A stretch of 64,000 nt of DNA, from positions 175,696,019 through 175,760,018 of the forward strand of contig NC_030677.2 of NCBI RefSeq assembly GCF_000004195.4, given 5' to 3'. Position numbers and translations under genes: made by a program. The DNA comes from Xenopus tropicalis (taxonomy: Eukaryota; Chordata; Amphibia; Anura; Pipidae). Shown piece after piece: positions 54,825 through 64,000 of the stretch (position 1 is the stretch's first letter; each line of letters opens with the position of its first letter). The notes beneath the pieces were generated by a model. It ran no database searches, had not been told where the DNA came from, and worked only from the letters and a program-made list of their open reading frames with translations.

Positions 54825-55045
54825 GGGGCAGATTCATGAAATCACAAGTTCGAATCCCAAATGGGATAAATTCGGATTGGATACGAAAATTTCGCAAATA
54901 TCACGAATATGCTTACGAAAAAATCATATTAGTCACAATAATATTGTATTGACTCTGCGAAAGTCATGAAACTTTCGTACCGAACGATTGTAAACAGCGG
55001 GAAAACCTTTCCGATCGGTTCACGCAAGCGTGCAAAAAATTACTT
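54825..55045 (+). mobile_element. Harbinger-like MITE fragment
   Basis: Starts GGGGCAGATTCATGAAATC and holds family motifs (gaaaatttcgcaaatatcac, cgattgtaaacagcggg). The right end is missing. It matches the left half of 27,204-27,507. Confidence 0.65.
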
Positions 55046-55049
55046 AATT

Positions 55050-55875
55050 TTAAATATACAGAACAGAGGTTCTGATTCAATTAGGTATTCGGATAAATCT
55101 TTTTTACAGGCTTTGATATTAAATGAATATGGATTCAGTGCATCTTTTAAATGTTTAAATCCTACAACAAAAGTACACAAAATGCATAGTAAGTCCCACT
55201 GCTCAGTAACAAGCCTCTAACCAAGCAAGCTAATATCAACCTCCCACTCACAAAGGCTTTAACCAGTATTTTCCCAGGGACTCTAGTGCTGGGGAAGTGC
55301 CGATGTGCTAAAATTCACTGAGGACTAGCATAACACAAAAGTACATTAAAAAAATAATTTTGAGCTTCAGTGCTTGGTGATGAGTTAGTTATTTACAAAA
55401 ATAATAGCTTTGGAGAAGGATCTGAATATGTTTACAAGACACTATATATATTCAATTTTTTGCAGATACCTTAAAAGATGTATCAGACTCAGTACATGAT
55501 ACTTTACACCAATGGGTTATCATCTTTGGAAAGAAGAAAAAAAATTAATCTCCCTCTTCCTTTATAGTACTTATGAATATAACTGGACAACCAACAGAGT
55601 GTCTACAATGAGAGGGGCTGAGTGAATCTCTATCTATTCTTTGCCTACAGCATCCATCATCTATTAGCTGAATGCGAATGGCAGCTGGAGGCCAGAATCT
55701 CCTGTTACTGAATAAAAGCCCCTGCCCCAGATACAGATGGCCTTAGCAGTTCTACGCTGCAATGACATTGTGTAATTCTGACTTACGCAACTGTTTTACA
55801 TGTGCATGAAATCCCTAAAACAATGTTTTTACTTTATGTTTCTGTTGTATAAGCTCAGCACTGAGTTAAACATAT
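55050..55875. other. No gene seen
   Basis: Nothing supported. Confidence 0.4.
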
Positions 55876-55881
55876 ACATAT

Positions 55882-56280
55882 TGTGGCAGAGGGAGGGATT
55901 TTGTGGGCAAGAGAAGCAATATTTCTGCCAGCAGCACTAGGGTTAATGCTGTTAGGCAAGCAGATACATTGGTGTCCAATTAACCTAGCTGCTGTGTTGT
56001 AAAAGGGCCTGCCTCCGACTGACTAGGCTGCCTGTGAGAGGCGCTCCTCAGCGAAACTGTACTGACCTGAAAGCCACAGTTTGCCAAACAAGTGAATATT
56101 GCCCTTGTGTTACTGTATGCCAGGATCAGACTAGCTGATTGGTGAACCTTGTGTTTAGTTAGCCTACGGACAGGAGTAGGATTTTATTTTGTCGTTTATG
56201 TTGCATGAGTCTTAAAGGGGCGGGCTGTTGTTTGATGTACAAAAGCTTGAATTAAAGAAAAACTGAACATGTTAAAGGTG
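55882..56280 (+). repeat. Possible LTR fragment
   Basis: The sequence starts tgtggcagagggaggg and has a gttgtaaaagggcc box about 120 bp in, loosely similar in plan to the solo LTR at 49,065. No right end or duplication could be fixed. Confidence 0.3.
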
Positions 56281-56332
56281 AAGTCTGCACTCAGATTACT
56301 CTCCAATCTTGGGTGCTTTGTCAATTTTAATT

Positions 56333-56425
56333 ATATAAGAAGAAAGAGGGAAGAAAGAGGGCCATTTCACCATTGTGCTGCAAATTCGATGGATGCACGA
56401 TGGATGGTCCTCTTTCTTCTTATAT
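56333..56425. repeat. Hairpin with 17-bp perfect stem
   Basis: atataagaagaaagagg at 56,333-56,349 is mirrored exactly at 56,409-56,425 with a 59-nt loop. Its function is unknown, and it may be a repeat arm. Confidence 0.6.
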
Positions 56426-57065
56426 ATATTTAAAATAACACAAAACAGCCAGACGAGCACCTCACCCCATTTTGTGAAACTCACATTATTTTTTCTCCTT
56501 GGTCAATAACTTCTTCTATACTTCAGAAAACAAAAATATTGATTTTCATTATGGGAAAATAAATGTAATTTCAAAAGCAAAACATATGTTAACAAAATGC
56601 ACACAGCTGAGGTTTTTTTTCTTTGTCTCGAGAAAACTGCACTTATTCATGGCTTCAAGCAATCAGTGTGACTAGAAACTCTGATTACAAAATCGTTCCA
56701 AAAAAACTTCTGGAAAGGTTTTCTTTCTTCAGAGAAAGTACCCACTATAATCAAGCGATCGGAAATGATTTCCTAACAATGTAAGATTAGAATAATAAAC
56801 TATGACAGCCAATCAAAATTTATGAATCTTGTAATGGAAGGATTAAATAAAGATGTATGGGATATCTCTATGGTATAAATAAAGAAACTGACATTTAATG
56901 TCATAAATAAATCAATGTTCAGGAACCAACTTATCATAATTCAAAATTCTAAACAACTGCCAACTGCATTTCATTTAGTAATACCTAAATGAAATTTGCA
57001 AGCACAATACAGACCTGTCAAAATAAAATAAATGATGAAATACAGTGTTTACATGATTAGAATGT
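56426..57065. other. No gene seen
   Basis: AT-rich, nothing supported. Confidence 0.4.
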
Positions 57066-57067
57066 TA

Positions 57068-57118
57068 ATATGGGTTGAAAAAAGACACCTATCCATCAAG
57101 TTCAACTCAATGCATCAC
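57068..57118 (-). repeat. LINE 3'-tail fragment (CR1-like family)
   Basis: The stretch tatgggttgaaaaaagacac and catcaagttcaactcaatgc matches the tail at 1145-1195. It is only about 50 bp long and is cut by the next MITE. Confidence 0.5.
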
Positions 57119-57121
57119 CTA

Positions 57122-58047
57122 GGGGGACATTTACTAATCCACGAACGTCCGAAAAGTGTCCGAATGCGTTTTTTTCATTCTGATCGGTATTTTTGCATTT
57201 TTTTCGTCGCCGTTGCGACTTTTTTTGCGAATTGTCGTGACTTTTTCGTCGCCGTCGCGAAATAATCGTACTGTCGCGCCGAGTACGAAAGTTTCTGATT
57301 CATTCAAGCTTCAGTATTGTGACCTTCCTTGGGCCGGGTTGGAGCTGCAGAGTGCCATTGAGCCCTATGGGATACTTTCCTTGGGCCAGGTTGGAGCTGC
57401 AGAGTGCCATTGAGTCCTATGGGAGACTTTCCTTGGGCCAGGTTGGAGCTGCAGAGTGCCATTGAGCCCTATGGGAGACTTTCCTTGGGCCAGGTTGGAG
57501 CTGCAGAGTGCCATTGAGTCCTATGGGAGACTTTCCTTGGGCCGGGTTGGAGCTGCAGAGTGCCATTGAGCCCTATGGGACACTTTCCTTGGGCCAGGTT
57601 GGAGCTGCAGAGTGCCATTGAGCCCTATGGGAGACTTTCCTTGGGCCAGGTTGGAGCTGCAGAGTGCCATTGAGCCCTATGGGAGACTTTCCTTGGGCCA
57701 GGTTGGAGCTGCAGAGTGCCATTGAGCCCTATGGGAGACTTTCCTTGGGCCAGGTTGGAGCTGCAGAGTGCCATTGAGCCCTATGGGAGGCTTTCCTTGG
57801 GCCAGGTTGGAGCTGCAGAGTGCCATTGAGCCCTATGGGAGACTTTCCTTGGGCCAGGTTGGAGCTGCAGAGTGCCATTGAGTCCTATGGGAGGCTTCCA
57901 AAATCATGCAAAGTCAGAAAGGTTTGCCCGCCATTTACGAGCTCTCAATACGAAAAATTCGCGACAATTAGCGAAAAAGTCGTAACGGTGACGAAAAATT
58001 TGCGACAATTCGCGAAAAAGTCGCGACGGAGACAAAAAAATCGCAAA
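57122..58047 (+). mobile_element. Harbinger-like MITE with 52-bp minisatellite, copy C (right end lost)
   Basis: The left end GGGGGACATTTACTAATCC follows CTA at 57,119-57,121. The right arm is cut at about 58,047, where an unrelated repeat begins, so the terminal CCCC and duplication are absent. Its arms have short cgcgaaaaagtcgcgac motifs rather than the longer units of copy A. Confidence 0.75.
57329..57897 (+). repeat. 52-bp minisatellite, about 11 units
   Basis: Same unit and orientation as 22,037-22,395, starting ttgggccgggttggagctgc at 57,329. Confidence 0.95.
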
Positions 58048-58260
58048 TATAACAGGGGGTACTTTATTTATGTTAATATGCAAGTTTCTGTCGGTCACAT
58101 GACAGAAATGACATCACTAAGCACTGTTTATAAGGATTTACTTTACAGGCTATTCATGGCACTTATAAATAATAAAACTATAGGCTTTGGCCATTGGGTT
58201 GGCTACTTGGTGAGATTATTGCATAAGGGCCTACCATTGCATATCACAAAAAAAGAGCAA
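58048..58260 (-). repeat. Second copy of the 4.7-4.9 kb repeat family
   Basis: aacagggggtactttattta and gtcacatgacagaaatgacatc here are the reverse complement of 4738-4828. Only one arm is present, and it abuts the truncated MITE. Confidence 0.65.
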
Positions 58261-58699
58261 TAACAGATTCTTAAGTTAAAAATCTCAATTATCTCCAGAA
58301 GGGTGATTTAATGAATTTTTGTTTAGGACAATGCTGGGCTGCTGTGATTTTACCTATTGCCCAAAATCAGATAATATAAATATTTCATTTGAAGAACCAG
58401 GAGGTTTCAAGTTTTCAATTTTTTGCCCAAATCACTTCCTGTTGGATCGAAAAAATGCCCATCATGATGGCAATAGATATGTTTTGCAATGCTTGATATT
58501 AAGTTACAATTCTGTATATCCATAGAGAAAGTGTGTAATAAACCATTGCTTGTGGTAGGTTTATGAAAAAGCATAGCAGACAACACACCCCTTCAATTTT
58601 TCGATACGAACATCCAAAAATTCCAAATATTTATGATCAAAGGATAAGTTAAATCATTCTGATTGAGTTTACTAACAAACTCCTTTAGTATGGTTTCGA

Positions 58700-59725
58700 G
58701 CCCCTGCAAAATGATCGTGACTTCGTCAATGTACATGTGCCACCTTTATTCTTCCCCTGAAAATATGAATCTCTTCCAAATACAGATTGGCGTAGCTAGG
58801 GGTACATTTGGCCCCCCATAGTCACACCTTGTTTCTGCAAATAATATGCCCCATCAAATAAATTATGTTATAATAAAGCACAAATTGCAACAACCATAAT
58901 ACAGGTTGGTGCTGGTCTGAAATGGGATTCTGAATATGTTTCGAAAATCAATCTAATAGAATAATCAATCACAAGCCTATCTGTCTCTCTCAGAAGTTGG
59001 GTGGTGTCCGCCATATAGGAATCCAATTGCAGAATAAGTGGCTGTAGCACTGCATCAATCAAGTCACAAATGGGTTCAGTGAGTGACCCACTCCCCGAGA
59101 CTATAAGTCTACCTGGGGGGGGGGGGTCACTCACTGATTTATACACCTTCAGAAGGGCAAAAAAAAGTAGGGACTACCTCTAAATATGTACACGTATCAA
59201 GGAAACCGAATTCAAATGCTTGGCCAAGCAAAGAAAATAATTTATTCTTATTTTGTTGCAATGGAGGTAACAACACGGGGTGATACCTTTGCTTATTACG
59301 GAGAAGTTTCTGGCACAGTGAAACATACTTTTTGGAGTCAATAATTACTATAACTCCTTTATCAGAGGGTTTAACAGTAACTTACGGATTAGATCTCAAA
59401 GCAATCAGTGGTCTGTATTCCGCTCTATTAATATTGCAGTACAGCCGGAGTCTCCAATTCCTTGTTACTCTACAAACATCTCAATTGCACCGTTCTCGCT
59501 CACATTAGGATATCATAATGATTTTCTTTTAAACCAAGGTAAATCAATAATATCATGAGAGTTTTCAGTCCGTAATTCATAAATATCATTATTTTCCTCA
59601 ATTCTAGGATCATCCCATAAGTCAAGAACATTTTTCAAAGTTTTAAAATCTCTTATATCAAAATGAGTAACATTAACATTCACACCGTGATCAACTTTAC
59701 AGAATTGAAGACGTAATAACAATTT
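58700..59725 (-). pseudogene. Penelope-like element relic (reverse transcriptase)
   Basis: Minus-strand pieces match Penelope-like reverse transcriptase in the expected order. KPSDKG near 59,350-59,372 is followed by a short IIDSKKYV segment. GRLIVSGSGSLTEPI near 59,070-59,115 is followed by LQPLILQLDSYMADTT. GAKCTPSYANLYL falls near 58,785-58,825. A YIDEV box near 58,720 replaces the usual YIDDV. Several frame changes and at least this altered catalytic Asp show the copy is dead. No GIY-YIG endonuclease was seen. Its upstream side is cut by a T2 MITE at 59,747. Confidence 0.75.
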
Positions 59726-59750
59726 TCAGGCAAATAAATGTAGGGGTTAA

Positions 59751-59880
59751 AGGGGTTGTTCACCTTTAAAATAACTGTTAGTATGATGTAGAGAATTATA
59801 TTTTGAGACAATTTGCAATTGTTTTTCATTTTTATGTTGGTTTAAAAAACCCAAATACTGTTCTTCCACTTCAGCTTATT
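59751..59880. mobile_element. T2-type MITE, left part
   Basis: TTAA at 59,747-59,750 followed by AGGGGTTGTTCACC, then ttagtatgatgtagagaatt and gacaatttgcaattg, a very common Xenopus T2 family. No matching right end is recognised nearby. Confidence 0.7.
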
Positions 59881-59884
59881 CTTC

Positions 59885-60455
59885 CCGTTCTTCTTTTTCT
59901 TAGCTCCCCCCATTTTCTAAACACTACTCCTTCTACAGTTTTAGGGGTACAACCCCCAAACTCTCCACACTTCTTCACAGGCTAGACTAAGGGCATGGAG
60001 AGATTTTGGCAATATTGTTTAGAAAGAAGTGACAGGTTTTGTGCATAGTGTTAATAACATGTGCTTAAGTGATCTACTCTACAGTCAGCTATTTTTAATG
60101 CATAGTGGGCAGAGATGGACTGAGGTACCTGAGCCACCCTGGGTGCTTGACTCAAGGGCCCACCAGGTACTCACTTCAAAGGCCCACCCCCCAGCCACTG
60201 CAGCCCCTGCTCTCCTGCGCTACTTACTGCACACATGATTGCACATTTATGTGCAGTAATATATACAATATAGAATGTGATCAAGGCCTTCAGCAGTTAA
60301 AAACATCAATTTTCTTCTCTCCATAACCCATTCCATTTTCTCTCCACTTTTTTTTAAAACAATGCTTTTAAACATAACTAATACAAAACCCAGTACCACA
60401 GGTTAAATGTTACGTTTTCCCCCATTTGTGAGCACAAACTTGTTTGCTCCATGTC
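59885..60455. other. No gene seen
   Basis: Unassigned. The frames at 60,029-60,326 overlap in two phases and show no domain. Confidence 0.4.
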
Positions 60456-60459
60456 TTAA

Positions 60460-60806
60460 AGTTCACCTAAATACTTTTTTCAGCTCAGTTGGTTTGAAAG
60501 CAAAACTCACTACCTTGCATTGATGAAAGGTTAAAGTTACATTTCCCAGGAAGAGATATAGTAGTCGGTATATTTAATAGGACCAGCAGCTTTAGCCCCT
60601 ACTGAACATGCACCCTGAGGTTCATTAAAGTTGGCTGAGGTTTAACAAGTTACAATGTTGGCAAACTAGCAAACTTACCCTCTACTGGGAAACATCAGCA
60701 GGAGAAAAATGAAGTGAAGTGAATGAAGAGAAAACTACTCAAAAGCCAATATTTCAGGTGGCTATCTGAGCAAATGAAAAAAGTGTTTGGAAGTTGAACT
60801 ACCCCT
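60460..60806. mobile_element. T2-type MITE
   Basis: TTAA at 60,456-60,459 and 60,807-60,810 brackets 347 bp. The left agttcacctaaatacttttt and the right end, read in complement as aggggtagttcaac then acttttttcatttgctcag, are imperfect inverted repeats. Confidence 0.65.
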
Positions 60807-60810
60807 TTAA

Positions 60811-62390
60811 ATTTACCAACGATTTAGCAAATACACTTACTGAAAGCATGTATTAGCATGTATTATAAGAAAGCACAAACACCAATCCTGGCTTATGCAA
60901 GGCTCTATGGTTCAGACTAGTGATGTACAACATATTCGGGTTGCGGATAGATTCGGGGTTGGGATTAGTTTGGGGTTAGTTCAGACTAACATCTTAGTGA
61001 CAACATCCTTGCAAATAGTAATAATGTTGCTGGTTGGTAATATCATTAGATGTCTGTGAGACTTAATAACGGGATCTTGCATTTCTAATTTGTAATTTGC
61101 CTGACAGTTTTCTAATGTTCCTTTTAATAGCGTGTTTCATTGGGGAAATCTTGGCTGTGCACGGAATCGCCATTATCAATAGACATTTATTTTAGATCAT
61201 TTCCATTTTTTTCCCCTGAAATGCAAGTGTACATTGCAGCATTCATTGGTATGTACCATAAAAACCATTCACCATCTGTTCAGTATAGTCCTCCATTTTT
61301 TCAAGATCTAAGGATTAGCTTTACAGGAACTAAAATGCAGCTGGATTTGCAAATATCTGGATTTTGTTTCAGCTTTGAAACATTTATATAATGTATACAA
61401 TAAAGGCGCATACAGATTTATTCAGACTAAGGTGGAGTGAGAAGTGGCTGATGAAAGTAAATGAGAATGAGTATGTGAGAGAGAATGCAAAGGATGATGG
61501 ATTGGAGGTAAAACAGTGGCACTGCTATTCCCTGAGCCTGGTTAAACAACTACCTTTCCCTTTCTTCTAAACTGAAACGAAGCCTGACTCAGAAATGATT
61601 GACTGTAATAGAGGAAATAAAATCATAATTGTGGCAGTCGAAAAAGCATTGCAAAATTTTGGGCACAAGTTTTGTTAGTAAGTTGCTCACAAATGTGTCT
61701 TGTGGGTGAGATATGCACGTGTATTTCTATGTTCCCTATTGCACACTGTTTTCAGAGCACAAGGACATATTCTGTGGTGCAATGTGCAAAAAGAGTATTG
61801 TATCTTATGCCTTACATCCTACATCCAGGGCTGCTCCTGCAATGAGGTAAGAACCATGCCTGAAGAGTTGATTTTCCATTCTTTCCATTTCCCATTCTGT
61901 TGCACAGTGGCACCCTCTGCACTAGTGTTGTACCCTCCATTTGTCCTGAGCTGACGCTAAAGGCTAAAGAGGTAAGTGTGAAATGGGTAAGGATGGAGTG
62001 CTGCATTCTACATATTTGAAGTGTAAATGCTAAACTATGCATTTTTGTTCTGTAATCCTCCCTGTCTATTCACTGACTGGCCCATACTGTGCTTTCCAGT
62101 GCTGATAAAGTCAGACTCCTAGGACACTTAAGTCTTAAATACTGCTTTGCCCACACCCACAATATTACTTGTTATCTCTGGGAGAAACAACATATTCAAG
62201 GTTTTCACCATATTGCATGGATTACCCATGTACATAGCATAGGGCAATATGCAAAGTGCAAAAAATAGGTGATTAGAGCAGAAACAGCTGAGGCTTGTTC
62301 TTCATGTACATGCTGCCTGAGTTTAGGGGGTGGGTTGTAGGCAGATCATGGGCATCTTCTGGAATGTCCGCTAGCTTGTGTGCCATTCAA
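60811..62390. other. No gene seen
   Basis: Unassigned. Frames at 61,140-61,391 and 61,700-61,954 have no recognisable domain. Confidence 0.4.
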
Positions 62391-62398
62391 GCAAGCAG

Positions 62399-62515
62399 TA
62401 GTGATGAGCAAAAAAAGTGGCAGTCACGGCAAAAAAGTTGCAATGTTTTGTAACACTTTCAGCAGTTTAATTGCATTTTTGGTGAAGTGAAATGGGACAG
62501 ATCCGCTCATCACTA
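62399..62515. mobile_element. Short hAT-type MITE (117 bp)
   Basis: Ends TAGTGATGAGC and GCTCATCACTA, inside a perfect 8-bp duplication GCAAGCAG (62,391-62,398 and 62,516-62,523). Partial relatives are at 31,419, 46,788 and 47,143. Confidence 0.88.
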
Positions 62516-62523
62516 GCAAGCAG

Positions 62524-63090
62524 CCAATGTAGGGCTGCAAGGCACAGAAGAGAGCTCCTAAAACACAGAGGCACAAAGTGCCTGATTCTTCCATGTATTT
62601 TGGTTGTGCCACAAAATTACCAGGTTATAGTGACATATTTTATACTTTATGAACTAGTCTCTTGGGCTTCTTTATATAGAGGATATCAAAATGTTTCTGT
62701 ACATTATGACTTGTAAATGAAACCTAAATACAATTAAGGAAGAAAGAAGATCAAAACGCTGAACCATCCACAGCTGTATTAGTTCGGAGATTCAGACCAA
62801 GTTAAAACTTAACCTTTAATTAACCATTAAAATATATCAAATAGTTAAAAATAAGGGGCTCAGTAACACACTGAGGTGTCCACACTAGCACTCTGTGCCT
62901 GGTTTAGGGAGAGCAGGGGGGAGAAGAGTAAATGCGGAATTAACTATACCTGTGCTGATTTGAACGACGCACCACACCACCCACCAAAATCGTTTAGGAC
63001 CACAACGCACCATTTACCCAACTCTAGAATAAAACGTGGGTAAGTTTTTATGTATTAAGCTCTAAACTCACATTTTGATAAATCTGCCCC
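62524..63090. other. No gene seen
   Basis: Unassigned. The last 16 bp (gataaatctgcccc) look like the end of a further GGGG-type MITE whose other end I could not find. Confidence 0.4.
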
Positions 63091-63093
63091 TAA

Positions 63094-63290
63094 GGGGCTG
63101 ATTTACTAATCCACGAATCCGAATCCCGAATGGGAAAAAATCGGATTGGAAACGAACATTTTGTGACTTTTTCGTATTGAGCGCTCGAAAAATTCGCGAC
63201 AATTCGCGAAAAAGTCGCAAAATACCGATCATTACGAAAAAAACGCATTCGGACGCTTTTCGGACGTTCGTGGATTAGTAAATGTGCCCC
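63094..63290. mobile_element. Harbinger-like MITE, minimal form (197 bp)
   Basis: GGGGCTGATTTACTAATCC to GGATTAGTAAATGTGCCCC, with long arms (cgaatgcgtttttt-type against its mirror). The flanks are TAA and TTA, which do not match as a direct duplication. It lacks the 52-bp array and so may resemble the ancestral form. Confidence 0.7.
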
Positions 63291-64000
63291 TTAGTGTGAG
63301 AAAACTCCCCCTAGTGAACAAAGGAAGATAGAACAACTGAATACATATAAACTCAAATACCACTATGATTTAGTTATATAATGTACACATTTATTTCAAT
63401 CCATTAAAAAACAAGAGTAACCCCCTTAATTGTGTTGCCTTTAATGGATTTAAATACATTTATAAATTTTTTACTAACTCATAGTGGTATTTGAGTTTAT
63501 AATATGTATCCACATTGGCTTGTTGTTATGGTCCTTGCCCAGATGAACTCACCAAACAAGCAGATCTTTTAGTCTTTGAATAACTTAAGGTAAATGTTGC
63601 ATTTGTGCCTGAACTTTAATAAGGCAACTCATTAACCTTAAATACTGTATAAAATGCTTAAATAACACATTCATTTTCCCTCTCAATGTGCGGGCAAAGA
63701 ATATTCTAGAAGAGACTACTACTGCCCTATAGAGATAAATGCAAATTGCAGAATTAATTTAACTTCCTAACAAATTACGTAAATGCAGTTTACACACAAT
63801 GAATGTAATGAAACCTAAATGCGCTCGCCTATTTGTTTCCAGGGTTTCTGTCTTTCAGATTCTACAGATGTCACTACTGCAGTCGCAAGGAAGAAACATT
63901 GTCTGGCTCCTCACAGATGGCTGATTACTGCATTAGGAGTTTAGCAATTGCAAATAAAAAGCATCCTTTTCTCAAATTCTTTTTTTTACAAATGTTTTCT
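63291..64000. other. No gene seen
   Basis: A short inverted pair (aactcaaataccactatg at 63,350 and catagtggtatttgagtt at 63,480) flanks about 110 bp, suggesting another small palindromic element. Nothing else is supported. Confidence 0.45.

Overview
The window reads as vertebrate genomic DNA from a frog, most likely Xenopus. It is AT-rich and intron- or intergene-like. It is packed with the short inverted-repeat DNA transposons typical of Xenopus: TTAA-flanked T2-type MITEs, TA-flanked palindromic MITEs, hAT MITEs with 8-bp duplications, and GGGG-ended Harbinger-like MITEs with 3-bp duplications. It also carries Tc1, Ty3/Gypsy, Penelope-like and CR1-like elements. I recognise no host protein-coding exon; nearly all short open frames here are chance or lie inside repeats. 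The species call is inference from repeat families, not from a search.

Layout. 0-16.9 kb: decayed interspersed repeats, namely a CR1-like reverse transcriptase relic at 1.1-1.9 kb, SINE-like tails near 2.6 and 3.0 kb, a 30-bp inverted repeat at 4.8 kb, a T2 MITE at 6.4-6.8 kb and five TA-type MITE copies. 16.9-21.4 kb: a young LTR element on the minus strand (LTRs 942 and 930 bp, TCAA duplication, tRNA-Lys1,2-like primer site). It has no pol. It carries one unrecognised 397-codon zinc-ribbon gene whose 3' end sits on a strong splice donor; two downstream exons can follow it in frame. 21.8-22.6, 53.5-54.6 and 57.1-58.0 kb: one Harbinger-like MITE family, each copy expanded by the same 52-bp minisatellite (about 7, 14 and 11 units).

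34.3-41.5 kb is the centrepiece. A Tc1 element with an intact 334-residue DD34E transposase has been split by a 5,580-bp sushi-type Ty3/Gypsy chromodomain retrotransposon with apparently identical 643-bp LTRs and a CTGAG duplication. The Gypsy element shows a complete control logic: NRF-1 and E2F sites plus a TATA box in the LTR, a primer site complementary to the predicted RNA 5' end (self-priming), a gag gene, and a GGGAAAC slippery site with a stem-loop for -1 frameshifting into pol. The pol product contains protease, RT, RNase H, integrase and chromodomain. A one-base frame break between RNase H and integrase disables pol in this copy.

42-64 kb: further solo LTRs (43.4, 49.1 kb), nested hAT and inverted-repeat MITEs (45.7 kb), a local duplication (46.6-47.2 kb), more T2, TA and Harbinger-like MITEs, and a minus-strand Penelope-like relic (58.7-59.7 kb). 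The best candidates for something undescribed are the zinc-ribbon gene with its splice architecture in the 16.9-21.4 kb LTR element and the minisatellite-carrying MITE family.
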